DNA from: JBFGWM01 sp041588495
GTDB lineage: Bacteria; Pseudomonadota; Gammaproteobacteria; Pseudomonadales; JBFGWM01
Direction: 5' to 3'
Assembly: GCA_041588495.1 (NCBI GenBank)
Contig: JBFGWM010000012.1
Span: forward strand, 1-24,355
DNA length: 24,355 nt
Below the pieces are notes generated by a model. It had not been told where the DNA came from. It did no database searches and saw only the letters and a list, made by a program, of their open reading frames with translations. The translations under genes were made by a program, and so were the position numbers. Numbering within the stretch: the first letter of the stretch is position 1; every line of letters begins with the position of its first letter. Shown in pieces: positions 1 through 6,389 of the stretch.

Positions 1-726
1 CAGGCCCTCCTTCAGGAGGTCGCCCAGTTCCTTCCGCGAATCCCAGCCCGGGTAGTGCTGCAACCGAATCTCCCGGTCGGGCCCCAGCAATTGTCTCACA
101 TACGACTGCAGGTGGCTGGAATACCGTTCGACGTAGTGCGCCCGATACGCATCCAGGGCCTTCGCCGAGACCAGGAATTCCTCGTCCCACGCCCTGATCT
201 CGGCGTCACCGATTTTACCATGTCGCAAGAGGCCGTTGCGCTGGCGCAATACCCGCTGGAACCTTTTCCACTCCTGGAAGAACTCATGTTCCACGTGGAA
301 CAATCCCCAGTCCACGAATTTCCGCCGCGCTCCCGGACCCCCGTCGAGCAGATCGGCGTGCTGTTGCGCCAGGACCTGTACAGGAAGAATCCGTGCCAAT
401 TCCGCGGCGGTCACGTCCCTGTCCCGATCAACCCGGAAGCGGGAGCCGCCCCCCGGCTCCTTGACCACACCGATGGTCCTGACGCGGTTTTCGAGTGGAT
501 CCAGGATCTCGCCGAACGCAACCGCGCGTCCCGCGCCCTTGCGAATCAGCGGTTGGATGCTGGCGTGTCGGAATGTCCTACCATCGGACAAAAGATGGAT
601 CCCTTCCAGGATCGAGGTCTTTCCGGCCCCGTTCGCGCCATAAATCAGGTTCAGGGAGGGATGCAGTTTCAGCTCGGCCCGCTCGATGTTGCGCAGGTCG
701 TTGAGGCGCAGGCTTTGAACCTGCAT
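1..726 (-). CDS. recF: DNA replication and repair protein RecF (3' end cut by window edge)
   Basis: The minus strand is open without a stop from the ATG at 726 to the left edge, giving the first 242 residues; the family is usually about 360, so roughly a third is missing. The start MQVQSLRLNDLRNIE and the Walker A motif GANGAGKT (residues 30-37) are typical of RecF, an SMC-like ATPase that loads RecA at gapped DNA. A conserved RecF segment, RRKFVDWGLFHVEHEF, follows near residues 135-150. The gene starts 17 bp after the dnaN stop, so it is probably the last gene of a dnaA-dnaN-recF operon. No good Shine-Dalgarno is visible, which suggests translational coupling to dnaN. The codons for LFHVEH coincide with a perfect parS palindrome (see separate entry). 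Confidence 0.95.
   Translation of the reverse strand, partial: MQVQSLRLNDLRNIERAELKLHPSLNLIYGANGAGKTSILEGIHLLSDGRTFRHASIQPLIRKGAGRAVAFGEILDPLENRVRTIGVVKEPGGGSRFRVDRDRDVTAAELARILPVQVLAQQHADLLDGGPGARRKFVDWGLFHVEHEFFQEWKRFQRVLRQRNGLLRHGKIGDAEIRAWDEEFLVSAKALDAYRAHYVERYSSHLQSYVRQLLGPDREIRLQHYPGWDSRKELGDLLKEGL
287..302. promoter_or_regulatory. parS: parS centromere site (ParB binding) inside recF
   Basis: The 16-mer TGTTCCACGTGGAACA is a perfect palindrome. It matches the known bacterial parS consensus TGTTNCACGTGNAACA, which chromosomal ParB proteins bind. It lies about 3 kb from the oriC candidate and 11 kb from parB in this window. I saw no second site of this quality when scanning CACGTG cores. 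Binding by this ParB is inferred from the match and from the parA/parB genes nearby. Confidence 0.88.
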
Positions 727-743
727 GGAGGCAGGGGTGGCCC

Positions 744-1847
744 TCAGAGCATCATGGGCATGACCACGTAACAGGCATCCGGGTCGGCGTCATCTTCCAG
801 CCGGATACTGCTGTTCGGATCAGCCAGCCAGACCTTGACCGATTCACCCTCGGTCACGGCGAGGATGTCGAGCAGATACTGCACGTTGAAACCGATTTCC
901 TGGACCGGGCCATCGTAGCTCACCGGCACCTCAACCTCGGCCTGTTCCTGCTCCGGGTTATTGGCGGTCACACGCAGACCCTCGGGGCCGAACTCGAGAC
1001 GTACCCCCCGGTACTTCTCATTGACCAGCTTTCCGGCCTGGGTCAGGGCCTGCCGGAACACGTCACGGTCAATCTCCGCGCACAGCTTGTCATGCCGGGG
1101 AATGACCCCCTGGTAATCCGGAAATTTCCCGTCGATGAGCTTGCTCACAAAACGGAAACCCTCACCTTCCACGCACAGGTGGTTCTGGTCGAGCCGCACC
1201 GTCACAAGGTCGGTCGCTTCCCGCAGGATTCGTTGCAGTTCCTGTACCGCCTTCCGCGGAACAATCACCTGCTGCGCCGGTTCCCGGGTGATATCCGCCG
1301 CGGCCTGGCCATAGGCCAGCCGGTGCCCGTCGGTCGCCACCGCCCGCAACTGCCCCTGATGCAATTCCAGAAGCAGGCCATTCAGGTAATACCGGACATC
1401 CTGATGGGCCATCGCGAAACCCGTCTTGTGCATCAACCCGGCCAGGGTCGCTGGTTCGATGCGGAAGCTCACCTCGCCCTCCACGGCGTCCACCCCGGGG
1501 AAATCCCGGGCCGGCAGCGTGGCCAGGGAAAACCGGCTGCGCGCACTGGAAAGGATCAACTTCTCACCGTCCGCCTCCAGGACCACTTCCGCACCGTCGG
1601 CCAGCGTGCGGGTGATTTCCAGCAATTTCCACGACGACACGGTTACCGTACCCGGCTTGTCGACCCGGCCCTCGGCCAGGGCTCCGGTGATCTCGATTTC
1701 AAGGTCGGTGCCCGTGAACCGGACCCCGTCCGGACCGGCATCAATCAGGCAATTGGCTAGAATCGGCAGTGTCTGCCGTCGCTCCACCACCCCGGTGATC
1801 ATCTGCAGGGGTTTCAGCAGTTCTTCCCGGCCGACCGTGACTTTCAT
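744..1847 (-). CDS. dnaN: DNA polymerase III sliding clamp (beta subunit)
   Basis: This gene encodes the ring-shaped processivity clamp that tethers DNA polymerase III and other partners to DNA. The 367-residue protein starts MKVTVGREELLKPLQMI and ends YVVMPMML, both typical of the family (E. coli 366 residues, ending YVVMPMRL). Three clamp domains of about 120 residues fit the length. I chose the ATG at 1847 because it starts the family N-terminus and is preceded by GAGG on the minus strand (GAGGAAACCAG then ATG); the frame stays open 25 codons further upstream, but that part has no clamp similarity. It lies 34 bp after the dnaA stop and 17 bp before recF, consistent with one replication operon. 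Confidence 0.97.
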   Translation of the reverse strand: MKVTVGREELLKPLQMITGVVERRQTLPILANCLIDAGPDGVRFTGTDLEIEITGALAEGRVDKPGTVTVSSWKLLEITRTLADGAEVVLEADGEKLILSSARSRFSLATLPARDFPGVDAVEGEVSFRIEPATLAGLMHKTGFAMAHQDVRYYLNGLLLELHQGQLRAVATDGHRLAYGQAAADITREPAQQVIVPRKAVQELQRILREATDLVTVRLDQNHLCVEGEGFRFVSKLIDGKFPDYQGVIPRHDKLCAEIDRDVFRQALTQAGKLVNEKYRGVRLEFGPEGLRVTANNPEQEQAEVEVPVSYDGPVQEIGFNVQYLLDILAVTEGESVKVWLADPNSSIRLEDDADPDACYVVMPMML

Positions 1848-1881
1848 CTGGTTTCCTCGATTGGGTTTTACGCAGTGACGT

Positions 1882-3288
1882 CTAGCGGGTGATCTTGCGA
1901 AGCAGGACGCGGTACAGGTCACCCAGCTCGCCGTCGGTCCCTCGCAACTCGTCGATCTTCTTGCAGGCGTGCATCACCGTGGTGTGATCCCGGCCCCCGA
2001 ATGCCTCGCCAATCTCCGGCAGGCTGTGCTTGGTCAGCTCGCGGGCAAGCGCCATGGCCACCTGCCGCGGCCGCGCAACAGCCCGGTTGCGCTTGTTGGA
2101 TCGCATGTCGCTGACCCGGATGTTGCATTCCTCGGCGACTGTTTTCTGGATCAGGTCGATGGTCACCTGGCGGTCATGAATGGCAAGCACGTCCTTCAAC
2201 GCCTCACGCACCAGGTCCACGCTGATCCCGGTGCCATGAAATGCCGCGAAGGCAATCACCCGCTTCAGCACACCTTCGAGCTCGCGGACATTCGACTGGA
2301 TGTACCGCGCAATGAAAAATGCGGCCTCCTGCGGAAGCTCTACGTTCTCCGACTCCGCCTTCCGCATGAGAATCGCCACCCGCATCTCGAGTTCCGGCGG
2401 CTCGATCCCCACGGGCATACCCCAGGTAAACCGGGATTTGAGCCGCTCCTCCATGCCCTCGATCTGCGCCGGGTAACGGTCACAGGTCAGGATCATCTGC
2501 TGTCCGGACTCGAGCACCGAGTTGAAGGTGTGGAAGAACTCCTCCTGGCTCTGGGGCTTCTCGGCGAGGAAGTGAATGTCGTCAATGAGCAGCACATCCG
2601 GCGACCGGTAGTAGTCCTTGAACTTCTCCATCGAACTGTGGCGAATGGCGCTGACCATGTTGCGCACGAAGTTCTCCGAGCGTACGTAGGCCACCCGCGC
2701 CTGCGGATTGTTCTCCATGATGCAGTTGGCCACCGCGTGGATCAGGTGCGTCTTGCCAAGCCCCGACCCCCCGTAAATGTACAGCGGGTTGTAGCCGCTG
2801 CCGCCCGGGTTCTGGGCCACCGTCAGGGCCGCTGCCCGCGCCAGCCGGTTCGACTCACCCTCGACGTAATTGTCGAACGTCGAGTTCGGATTGATCAGGT
2901 TCTGGTACCGCGCGTTCTCGTCCTCGGCACCTTCCAACTCTTGAACCTTGGTTTCCACCACCTTCTGCCTCCCCGGGACTGGCTCTGGCTGCACTGGTAT
3001 TGCTGGCTTTTTCAGGAGTTCTTCCTTGCGCACCCCGATTCCGAGAAACACCCGTGGCTGTTTCTCTCCCCCGCTGAGGTTACCGAGCACCCGGACAATG
3101 TTGTCGAGATGATGATCGCTGACGCGGTCCAGGACGAACTTGTTCGGCGCCAGCAGGCGCAGCCCCTCGTGGTCCGACTCAACCTGCAGCGGACGAATCC
3201 AGGTATTGAACTCGCGCGCCGGAATATCTTTCTGCAACAGGTCGAGACATTGGCTCCACTGCGAACTGTCCACGTTCAATCGCTCCAT
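1882..3288 (-). CDS. dnaA: Chromosomal replication initiator protein DnaA
   Basis: DnaA is the AAA+ ATPase that binds DnaA boxes and melts oriC. The 468-residue product has all four domains: domain I (about 1-80, with REFNTWIRPLQ), a linker (about 80-130), the AAA+ domain with Walker A GGSGLGKT (173-180), Walker B LLIDDIHF (233-240) and a likely arginine finger in ERLKSRF (about 286), and domain IV with the DnaA signature GGRDHTTVMHA (431-441) for box binding. I chose the ATG at 3288 (MERLNVDSSQWSQCLDLL), which matches the family N-terminus; an ATG 57 bp upstream adds 19 residues that do not look like DnaA. The leader just before this start is A-rich (CAAAACAAAAACAATC) and has no clear Shine-Dalgarno, which is odd. 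A promoter overlapped by a perfect DnaA box lies upstream. Confidence 0.97.
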   Translation of the reverse strand: MERLNVDSSQWSQCLDLLQKDIPAREFNTWIRPLQVESDHEGLRLLAPNKFVLDRVSDHHLDNIVRVLGNLSGGEKQPRVFLGIGVRKEELLKKPAIPVQPEPVPGRQKVVETKVQELEGAEDENARYQNLINPNSTFDNYVEGESNRLARAAALTVAQNPGGSGYNPLYIYGGSGLGKTHLIHAVANCIMENNPQARVAYVRSENFVRNMVSAIRHSSMEKFKDYYRSPDVLLIDDIHFLAEKPQSQEEFFHTFNSVLESGQQMILTCDRYPAQIEGMEERLKSRFTWGMPVGIEPPELEMRVAILMRKAESENVELPQEAAFFIARYIQSNVRELEGVLKRVIAFAAFHGTGISVDLVREALKDVLAIHDRQVTIDLIQKTVAEECNIRVSDMRSNKRNRAVARPRQVAMALARELTKHSLPEIGEAFGGRDHTTVMHACKKIDELRGTDGELGDLYRVLLRKITR

Positions 3289-3334
3289 GATTGTTTTTGT
3301 TTTGCGGGGGTGTGATCTGCAAAAGAGTACGGAG

Positions 3335-3364
3335 TGTATACGCACGAAAGTGTTTTATCCACAA
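3335..3364 (-). promoter_or_regulatory. Putative dnaA promoter
   Basis: Read on the minus strand, TTGTGG (3359-3364) and TATACA (3335-3340) are separated by 18 bp, a sigma70-like pair about 50 bp upstream of the dnaA ATG. The -10 matches TATAAT at four of six positions, the -35 only at three. The perfect DnaA box 3355-3363 covers most of the -35, which suggests autorepression by DnaA as known in other bacteria. Confidence 0.5.
3355..3363 (+). promoter_or_regulatory. Perfect DnaA box TTATCCACA
   Basis: The nonamer is identical to the high-affinity E. coli R1/R4-type DnaA box. It is the only perfect copy in the dnaA-rpmH region. It lies 67 bp upstream of the dnaA start codon and overlaps the putative dnaA -35 element. 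Confidence 0.85.
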
Positions 3365-3377
3365 GCACGGAAGTGCC

Positions 3378-3397
3378 AAAAAACCCTTGAACAAGGG
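3378..3397 (-). terminator. Small hairpin plus U-run upstream of dnaA (terminator- or attenuator-like)
   Basis: On the minus strand CCCTTG-TT-CAAGGG (3397-3384) is followed at once by six T (3383-3378). The stem is only five to six base pairs. It lies upstream of the putative dnaA promoter, so it could stop transcription entering dnaA from the rpmH side, or simply be origin structure. A second mini-hairpin, GCAC-GGAA-GTGC (3365-3376), sits between it and the DnaA box. Confidence 0.35.
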
Positions 3398-3420
3398 AAT
3401 TTCCGAGGCCCTACATGGAG

Positions 3421-3450
3421 TTAATTTTTTTTAAACAAATTTGTTATTTC
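3421..3450. other. AT-rich block, candidate DNA unwinding element
   Basis: Only three of these 30 bases are G or C, in striking contrast to the GC-rich surroundings. It lies 57 bp from the perfect DnaA box on the side away from dnaA. Together with the second AT-rich block at 3704-3738 it is a candidate site of origin melting. Confidence 0.5.
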
Positions 3451-3527
3451 CACGGGAAAAATTATGCCTCTTTCCTTTCGCAACGTGGCGTCTTCCGTTG
3501 CCTGGTCTTCCGCCACCACTCGCAACG

Positions 3528-3536
3528 TGTGCAGAA
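3528..3536 (-). promoter_or_regulatory. Degenerate DnaA box (TTCTGCACA on minus)
   Basis: It differs from the relaxed consensus TTWTNCACA at one position (A/T to C at position 3). It lies in the middle of the origin candidate. The box at 3749 has the same substitution, so this may be a lineage-specific variant or chance. Confidence 0.35.
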
Positions 3537-3662
3537 CCTGTGGAACGAATTGTGAAAGATTTTCATCCCGAATCCGCTCCCCCGTTGTCATCAGCAATGC
3601 ACCCGATCGGCCAACAATTTTCCGCTTCTCCGCAGACCGCGCAGTCATTGGCGCCGGCCCGT

Positions 3663-3671
3663 TTTTACACA
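3663..3671 (+). promoter_or_regulatory. DnaA box matching relaxed consensus (TTTTACACA)
   Basis: The nonamer fits TTWTNCACA at every position. It lies 33 bp before the second AT-rich block (3704-3738), a spacing suited to DnaA-assisted unwinding. Confidence 0.45.
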
Positions 3672-3703
3672 GGACACGACCCACACAGAAAGAACAGAAA
3701 CAG

Positions 3704-3738
3704 ACTTACTTAAATAAATTTTCTTTTTAAAAGCTTTT
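3704..3738. other. Second AT-rich block in the origin candidate
   Basis: A 35-bp stretch made almost entirely of A and T, rich in T runs, lies between the TTTTACACA box and the rpmH promoter. It could be the unwinding element, or an UP-element-like A/T stretch for rpmH, although it ends about 30 bp upstream of the rpmH -35. Confidence 0.45.
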
Positions 3739-3743
3739 GCTTT

Positions 3744-3768
3744 CCGGGTTCTCCACAGGCCAACCCGG
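3744..3768. repeat. Inverted repeat with a DnaA-box-like loop upstream of rpmH
   Basis: CCGGGTT (3744-3750) and AACCCGG (3762-3768) form a 7-bp perfect stem around an 11-bp loop. The one-mismatch DnaA box TTCTCCACA (3749-3757) spans the left arm and loop. The structure ends two bases before the rpmH -35 element, so a protein bound here could affect rpmH transcription. No terminator-like T run follows. Confidence 0.45.
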
Positions 3769-3770
3769 GA

Positions 3771-3799
3771 TTGACAGGCCCGCCCCAGTTCCCTAGAAT
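3771..3799 (+). promoter_or_regulatory. Strong sigma70 promoter for the rpmH operon
   Basis: TTGACA (3771-3776), a perfect -35, is followed after exactly 17 bp by TAGAAT (3794-3799), five of six matches to the -10 consensus. Transcription should start near 3806 and enter rpmH at 3875. It likely drives rpmH-rnpA-yidD-yidC-mnmE. Confidence 0.85.
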
Positions 3800-3874
3800 C
3801 CGCGTCCCCCTACGGGAAACCGGTCGCCAGAACCAAGGCTTGCCGGCTTAACTGTCGAGTAAACGGAACCGATC

Positions 3875-4009
3875 ATGAAACGCACCTTCCAGCCGAGCGT
3901 CATCAAGCGCAAGCGCACCCATGGATTCCGCGCACGCATGGCCACCAAGAACGGCCGCCAGGTGATCAACCGCCGCCGTCAGAAAGGCCGCAAGCGTCTC
4001 AGCGTCTGA
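3875..4009 (+). CDS. rpmH: 50S ribosomal protein L34
   Basis: A 44-residue, very basic protein begins MKRTFQPSVIKRKRTHGF and ends KGRKRLSV, which is the L34 sequence of gammaproteobacteria at its normal length. L34 is a small rRNA-binding protein of the large ribosomal subunit. The ATG at 3875 is the only sensible start; the Shine-Dalgarno is weak (CGGA in the leader). It is the first gene after the strong promoter at 3771-3799 and ends 11 bp before rnpA, the near-universal rpmH-rnpA pairing. Confidence 0.97.
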   Translation: MKRTFQPSVIKRKRTHGFRARMATKNGRQVINRRRQKGRKRLSV

Positions 4010-4020
4010 ATCTCCCCCGC

Positions 4021-4419
4021 TTGACCGATTGCGATTATCCCCGCCGGTATCGGATCACCGAAAAGAAGGACTTCGATCGCGTTTTCTCTGCACGCTCGGG
4101 TTCGGTACGCGTGCGGGCACTTGTCGCGATCTGGGCGCCCAACAGCCTGCAACACCCCCGACTCGGCATGGCCGCATCGCGGAAGAACCTGCGTACCGCG
4201 GTGCGCCGCAACCGCCTCCGGCGGATTCTCCGCGAGACGTTTCGACTGCACAGGACCCGCTTGCCGGCAATCGACATCGTGATCATGGTCCGCCGGGAAA
4301 TCGGAGAGGTCGCGAACGATGCCTGGACGCCCCTGTCCCGTGACCTGTTTCAGCGTATAATCCACCGCCACCAGGCTGACGGCCGGAAACCGGACAATCA
4401 TCAATGCGCAGGATCCTGA
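4021..4419 (+). CDS. rnpA: Ribonuclease P protein component
   Basis: RnpA is the basic protein cofactor that helps the RNase P RNA cleave the 5' leader from tRNA precursors. The 132-residue frame contains the family signature RRNRLRRILRETFRL (about 62-76) and HPRLGMAASRKN (about 45-56). The best start is the TTG at 4021, because no ATG or GTG fits the family N-terminus and TTG gives the right distance to the conserved KKDFDRVF. No clear Shine-Dalgarno precedes it, and it starts 11 bp after the rpmH stop, so coupling to rpmH is likely. Its 3' end overlaps yidD by 16 bp. The RNase P RNA gene is not in this window. Confidence 0.92.
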   Translation: MTDCDYPRRYRITEKKDFDRVFSARSGSVRVRALVAIWAPNSLQHPRLGMAASRKNLRTAVRRNRLRRILRETFRLHRTRLPAIDIVIMVRREIGEVANDAWTPLSRDLFQRIIHRHQADGRKPDNHQCAGS

Positions 4420-4646
4420 TCGGGCTCATTCGCCTCTACCAGTTGCTGATCAGTTCGGTGACCGGTCCGCGTTGCCGGTTCCATCCGACGTGCTCCCAGT
4501 ACGCAGAGGAAGCCATCCGCACCCACGGCACTGGCCGTGGCGCCACCCTCGCGGTGCGCAGGGTGCTCCGTTGTCACCCGCTGCACCCGGGCGGATATGA
4601 TCCCGTCCCCGTCGAATCCGCCCGAACCGAACCAGAAAGAACCTGA
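4404..4646 (+). CDS. yidD: Membrane protein insertion efficiency factor YidD
   Basis: This short 80-residue protein has the strongly conserved YidD core: CRFHPTCSQYAEEAI (about 24-38) with its cysteines, and HPLHPGGYDPVP (about 58-69). YidD is a small membrane-associated factor that assists YidC-dependent insertion of membrane proteins. The N-terminal helix MRRILIGLIRLYQLLISSV is amphipathic and fits membrane binding. The start overlaps the end of rnpA by 16 bp and the stop lies 3 bp before yidC, so the three genes are probably translated from one message. Confidence 0.94.
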   Translation: MRRILIGLIRLYQLLISSVTGPRCRFHPTCSQYAEEAIRTHGTGRGATLAVRRVLRCHPLHPGGYDPVPVESARTEPERT

Positions 4647-4649
4647 TCT

Positions 4650-6368
4650 ATGGATATCACCCGCATCGTGCTGGGCCTCGGCCTGGCCATCGTGACTTAT
4701 CTCCTCATCCTGGCCTGGAATGAAGACTACGATCGCCCGGCACAGCTGCCACCGACTGCCGACCAGCAGGGGCAGGCGCCCGGCGAGGTGCCCGCTGACC
4801 TCGACCAGCGTGCTATGGATGATGACCTGGCTGTGCCGCCTCCAGTAAGCCCCGCTGACCAGGTGGCGACTGCCCGCAAGGAACCGTTGCCTGATGAAAT
4901 CGCCGTTGCCGATGCAACCGGACTGATCGAAGTCACCACGGACACCTACGAACTGCGCATCGATCCGCGTGGCGGAGATATCGTTCACGCGGCCCTGCGC
5001 CGCTATCCACTGTATGTCGACACCCCGGAAATCCCCTTCGTTCTCCTTGAGCGTGGCAACGGGCGCACCTACGTCGTGCAAAGCGGGCTCGTCGGTCGCG
5101 ACGGTCCCGATGCCGCCGCCAACGGGCGTCCGCTTTACTCGTCGCAGCGCCAGGCTTATCGCATGGAGCCTGGCCAGGACATCCTGGTGGTTGACCTGCG
5201 CCTCGATCCACGGGACGGGGTACGGATCACCAAGCGCTTCCTGTTTCATCGAGACGAACACCGGATCAACGTCCGTTACCTGATCGAGAACCAGGGCAAT
5301 TCGCCGTGGCAGGCCGCCATGTTCGGGCAGATCAAGCGGGATCGTTCGTCGGATCCCTCATCCAGCAATGCTGCGATGAGCATGAGCACTTATCTCGGAC
5401 CGGCCCTGTTCACCCCGGAGAAGCCCTATAACAAGATCAGCTTCGGTGACATCGATGACGAATCCTTCCGCCTCGCAGTCGACGGCGGATGGGTTGCAAT
5501 GCTCCAGCATTACTTCATTTCCGCGTGGATTCCGACCCCGGACAAGACCCACACGTATTACACCCGCAAGACGCGCAACGGCGATTACGTGGCCGGGTTC
5601 TCGGAACCCGTGATCACGGTCCCCCCGGGGCAACGAGCCGAGGTTTCCGCGAAGCTCTACGTGGGGCCCAAGGTCCAGGAGGACCTCAAGGAACTCGGCA
5701 AGGGCCTGGACCTGACCGTGGACTATGGCTGGCTGTGGTTCATCGCGCAGCCCCTGTTCTGGCTGCTTTCCTTTATTCATGGATTTGTCGGTAACTGGGG
5801 TTGGGCGATCGTCATCATCACCCTGCTGATCAAGCTGGCTTTCTTCCAGCTCTCCGCCGCCAGTTACCGGTCCATGGCCAACATGCGCCGGGTGCAGCCG
5901 GAGATGGCACGGCTCAAGGAACTGTATGGCGATGACCGCCAGAAAATGTCCCAGGAGATGATGGAGCTGTACAAACGGGAGAAGATCAATCCGCTTGGTG
6001 GCTGCCTGCCGATCCTGGTCCAGATCCCGGTTTTCATTTCCCTGTACTGGATGCTGCTCGAGAGCGTGGAACTCCGGCACGCGCCGTTCATGGCGTGGAT
6101 CGTTGATCTGTCGGTCAAGGATCCTTATTTCGTGCTGCCCATTCTCATGGGCGCGACCATGTTCATCCAGCAGATGCTCAACCCGGCTCCGCCGGACCCG
6201 GTGCAGGCCCGCATCATGCGCATGTTGCCGGTCATCTTCACGTTCTTCTTCCTGTGGTTCCCCGCCGGCCTGGTCCTGTACTGGCTGGTGAACAACGTGT
6301 TGTCGATCCTCCAGCAATGGGTGATCACCCGCAATATCGAGAACGCCGCGAAGGCCCGGACCGCCTGA
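4650..6368 (+). CDS. yidC: Membrane protein insertase YidC
   Basis: YidC/Oxa1 inserts proteins into the inner membrane, alone or with SecYEG; Fo subunit c, encoded downstream here, is a known client in E. coli. The 572-residue protein has an N-terminal anchor (about 4-22), a Pro/Ala/Asp-rich linker (30-80), the large periplasmic P1 domain (about 85-345) and the five-helix insertase core from about 360, including SMANMRRVQPEMARLKE and the C1 loop INPLGGCLPILVQIPVF. The charged groove residue, Arg366 in E. coli, is Lys395 here (TLLIKLAF), as I recall from Pseudomonas-type proteins. The tail RNIENAAKARTA is short. It lies 3 bp after yidD and 21 bp before mnmE. Confidence 0.97.
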   Translation: MDITRIVLGLGLAIVTYLLILAWNEDYDRPAQLPPTADQQGQAPGEVPADLDQRAMDDDLAVPPPVSPADQVATARKEPLPDEIAVADATGLIEVTTDTYELRIDPRGGDIVHAALRRYPLYVDTPEIPFVLLERGNGRTYVVQSGLVGRDGPDAAANGRPLYSSQRQAYRMEPGQDILVVDLRLDPRDGVRITKRFLFHRDEHRINVRYLIENQGNSPWQAAMFGQIKRDRSSDPSSSNAAMSMSTYLGPALFTPEKPYNKISFGDIDDESFRLAVDGGWVAMLQHYFISAWIPTPDKTHTYYTRKTRNGDYVAGFSEPVITVPPGQRAEVSAKLYVGPKVQEDLKELGKGLDLTVDYGWLWFIAQPLFWLLSFIHGFVGNWGWAIVIITLLIKLAFFQLSAASYRSMANMRRVQPEMARLKELYGDDRQKMSQEMMELYKREKINPLGGCLPILVQIPVFISLYWMLLESVELRHAPFMAWIVDLSVKDPYFVLPILMGATMFIQQMLNPAPPDPVQARIMRMLPVIFTFFFLWFPAGLVLYWLVNNVLSILQQWVITRNIENAAKARTA

Positions 6369-6389
6369 TCCCCGCAAGGCAGAACCGGC

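Larger units (their letters stand above)
3289..3874. other. oriC: Candidate chromosomal replication origin (oriC), dnaA-rpmH intergenic region
   Basis: This 586-bp gene-free region lies between divergent dnaA and rpmH, where oriC is found in Pseudomonas and many other gammaproteobacteria. It holds a perfect DnaA box (3355-3363), a match to the relaxed TTWTNCACA consensus (3663-3671), two one-mismatch boxes (3528-3536 on minus, 3749-3757 on plus), a weaker one (3551-3559, TCTTTCACA on minus, two mismatches), and two AT-rich blocks (3421-3450 and 3704-3738) that could be the unwinding element. Few GATC sites are present, unlike E. coli oriC. Short overlapping open frames on both strands here have no recognisable product. 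Origin function is inferred from position and boxes. Confidence 0.8.

Noticed and set aside
55..771. A 238-codon plus-strand open frame opposite recF
   Set aside because: It lies wholly opposite recF and the dnaN 3' end, where the minus strand has clear RecF motifs (Walker A, DWGLFHVE). It is a high-GC antisense shadow with no recognisable domain.
3446..3458. TTTCC-ACG-GGAAA, a parS-like inverted repeat in the origin candidate
   Set aside because: It lacks the CACGTG core of parS and does not match the consensus, so it is not counted as a second parS.
3421..3730. Three overlapping open frames of 87-90 codons on both strands in the dnaA-rpmH gap
   Set aside because: They overlap each other and the candidate origin elements, have no recognisable motif and no good ribosome sites. 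The region is better explained as origin DNA.
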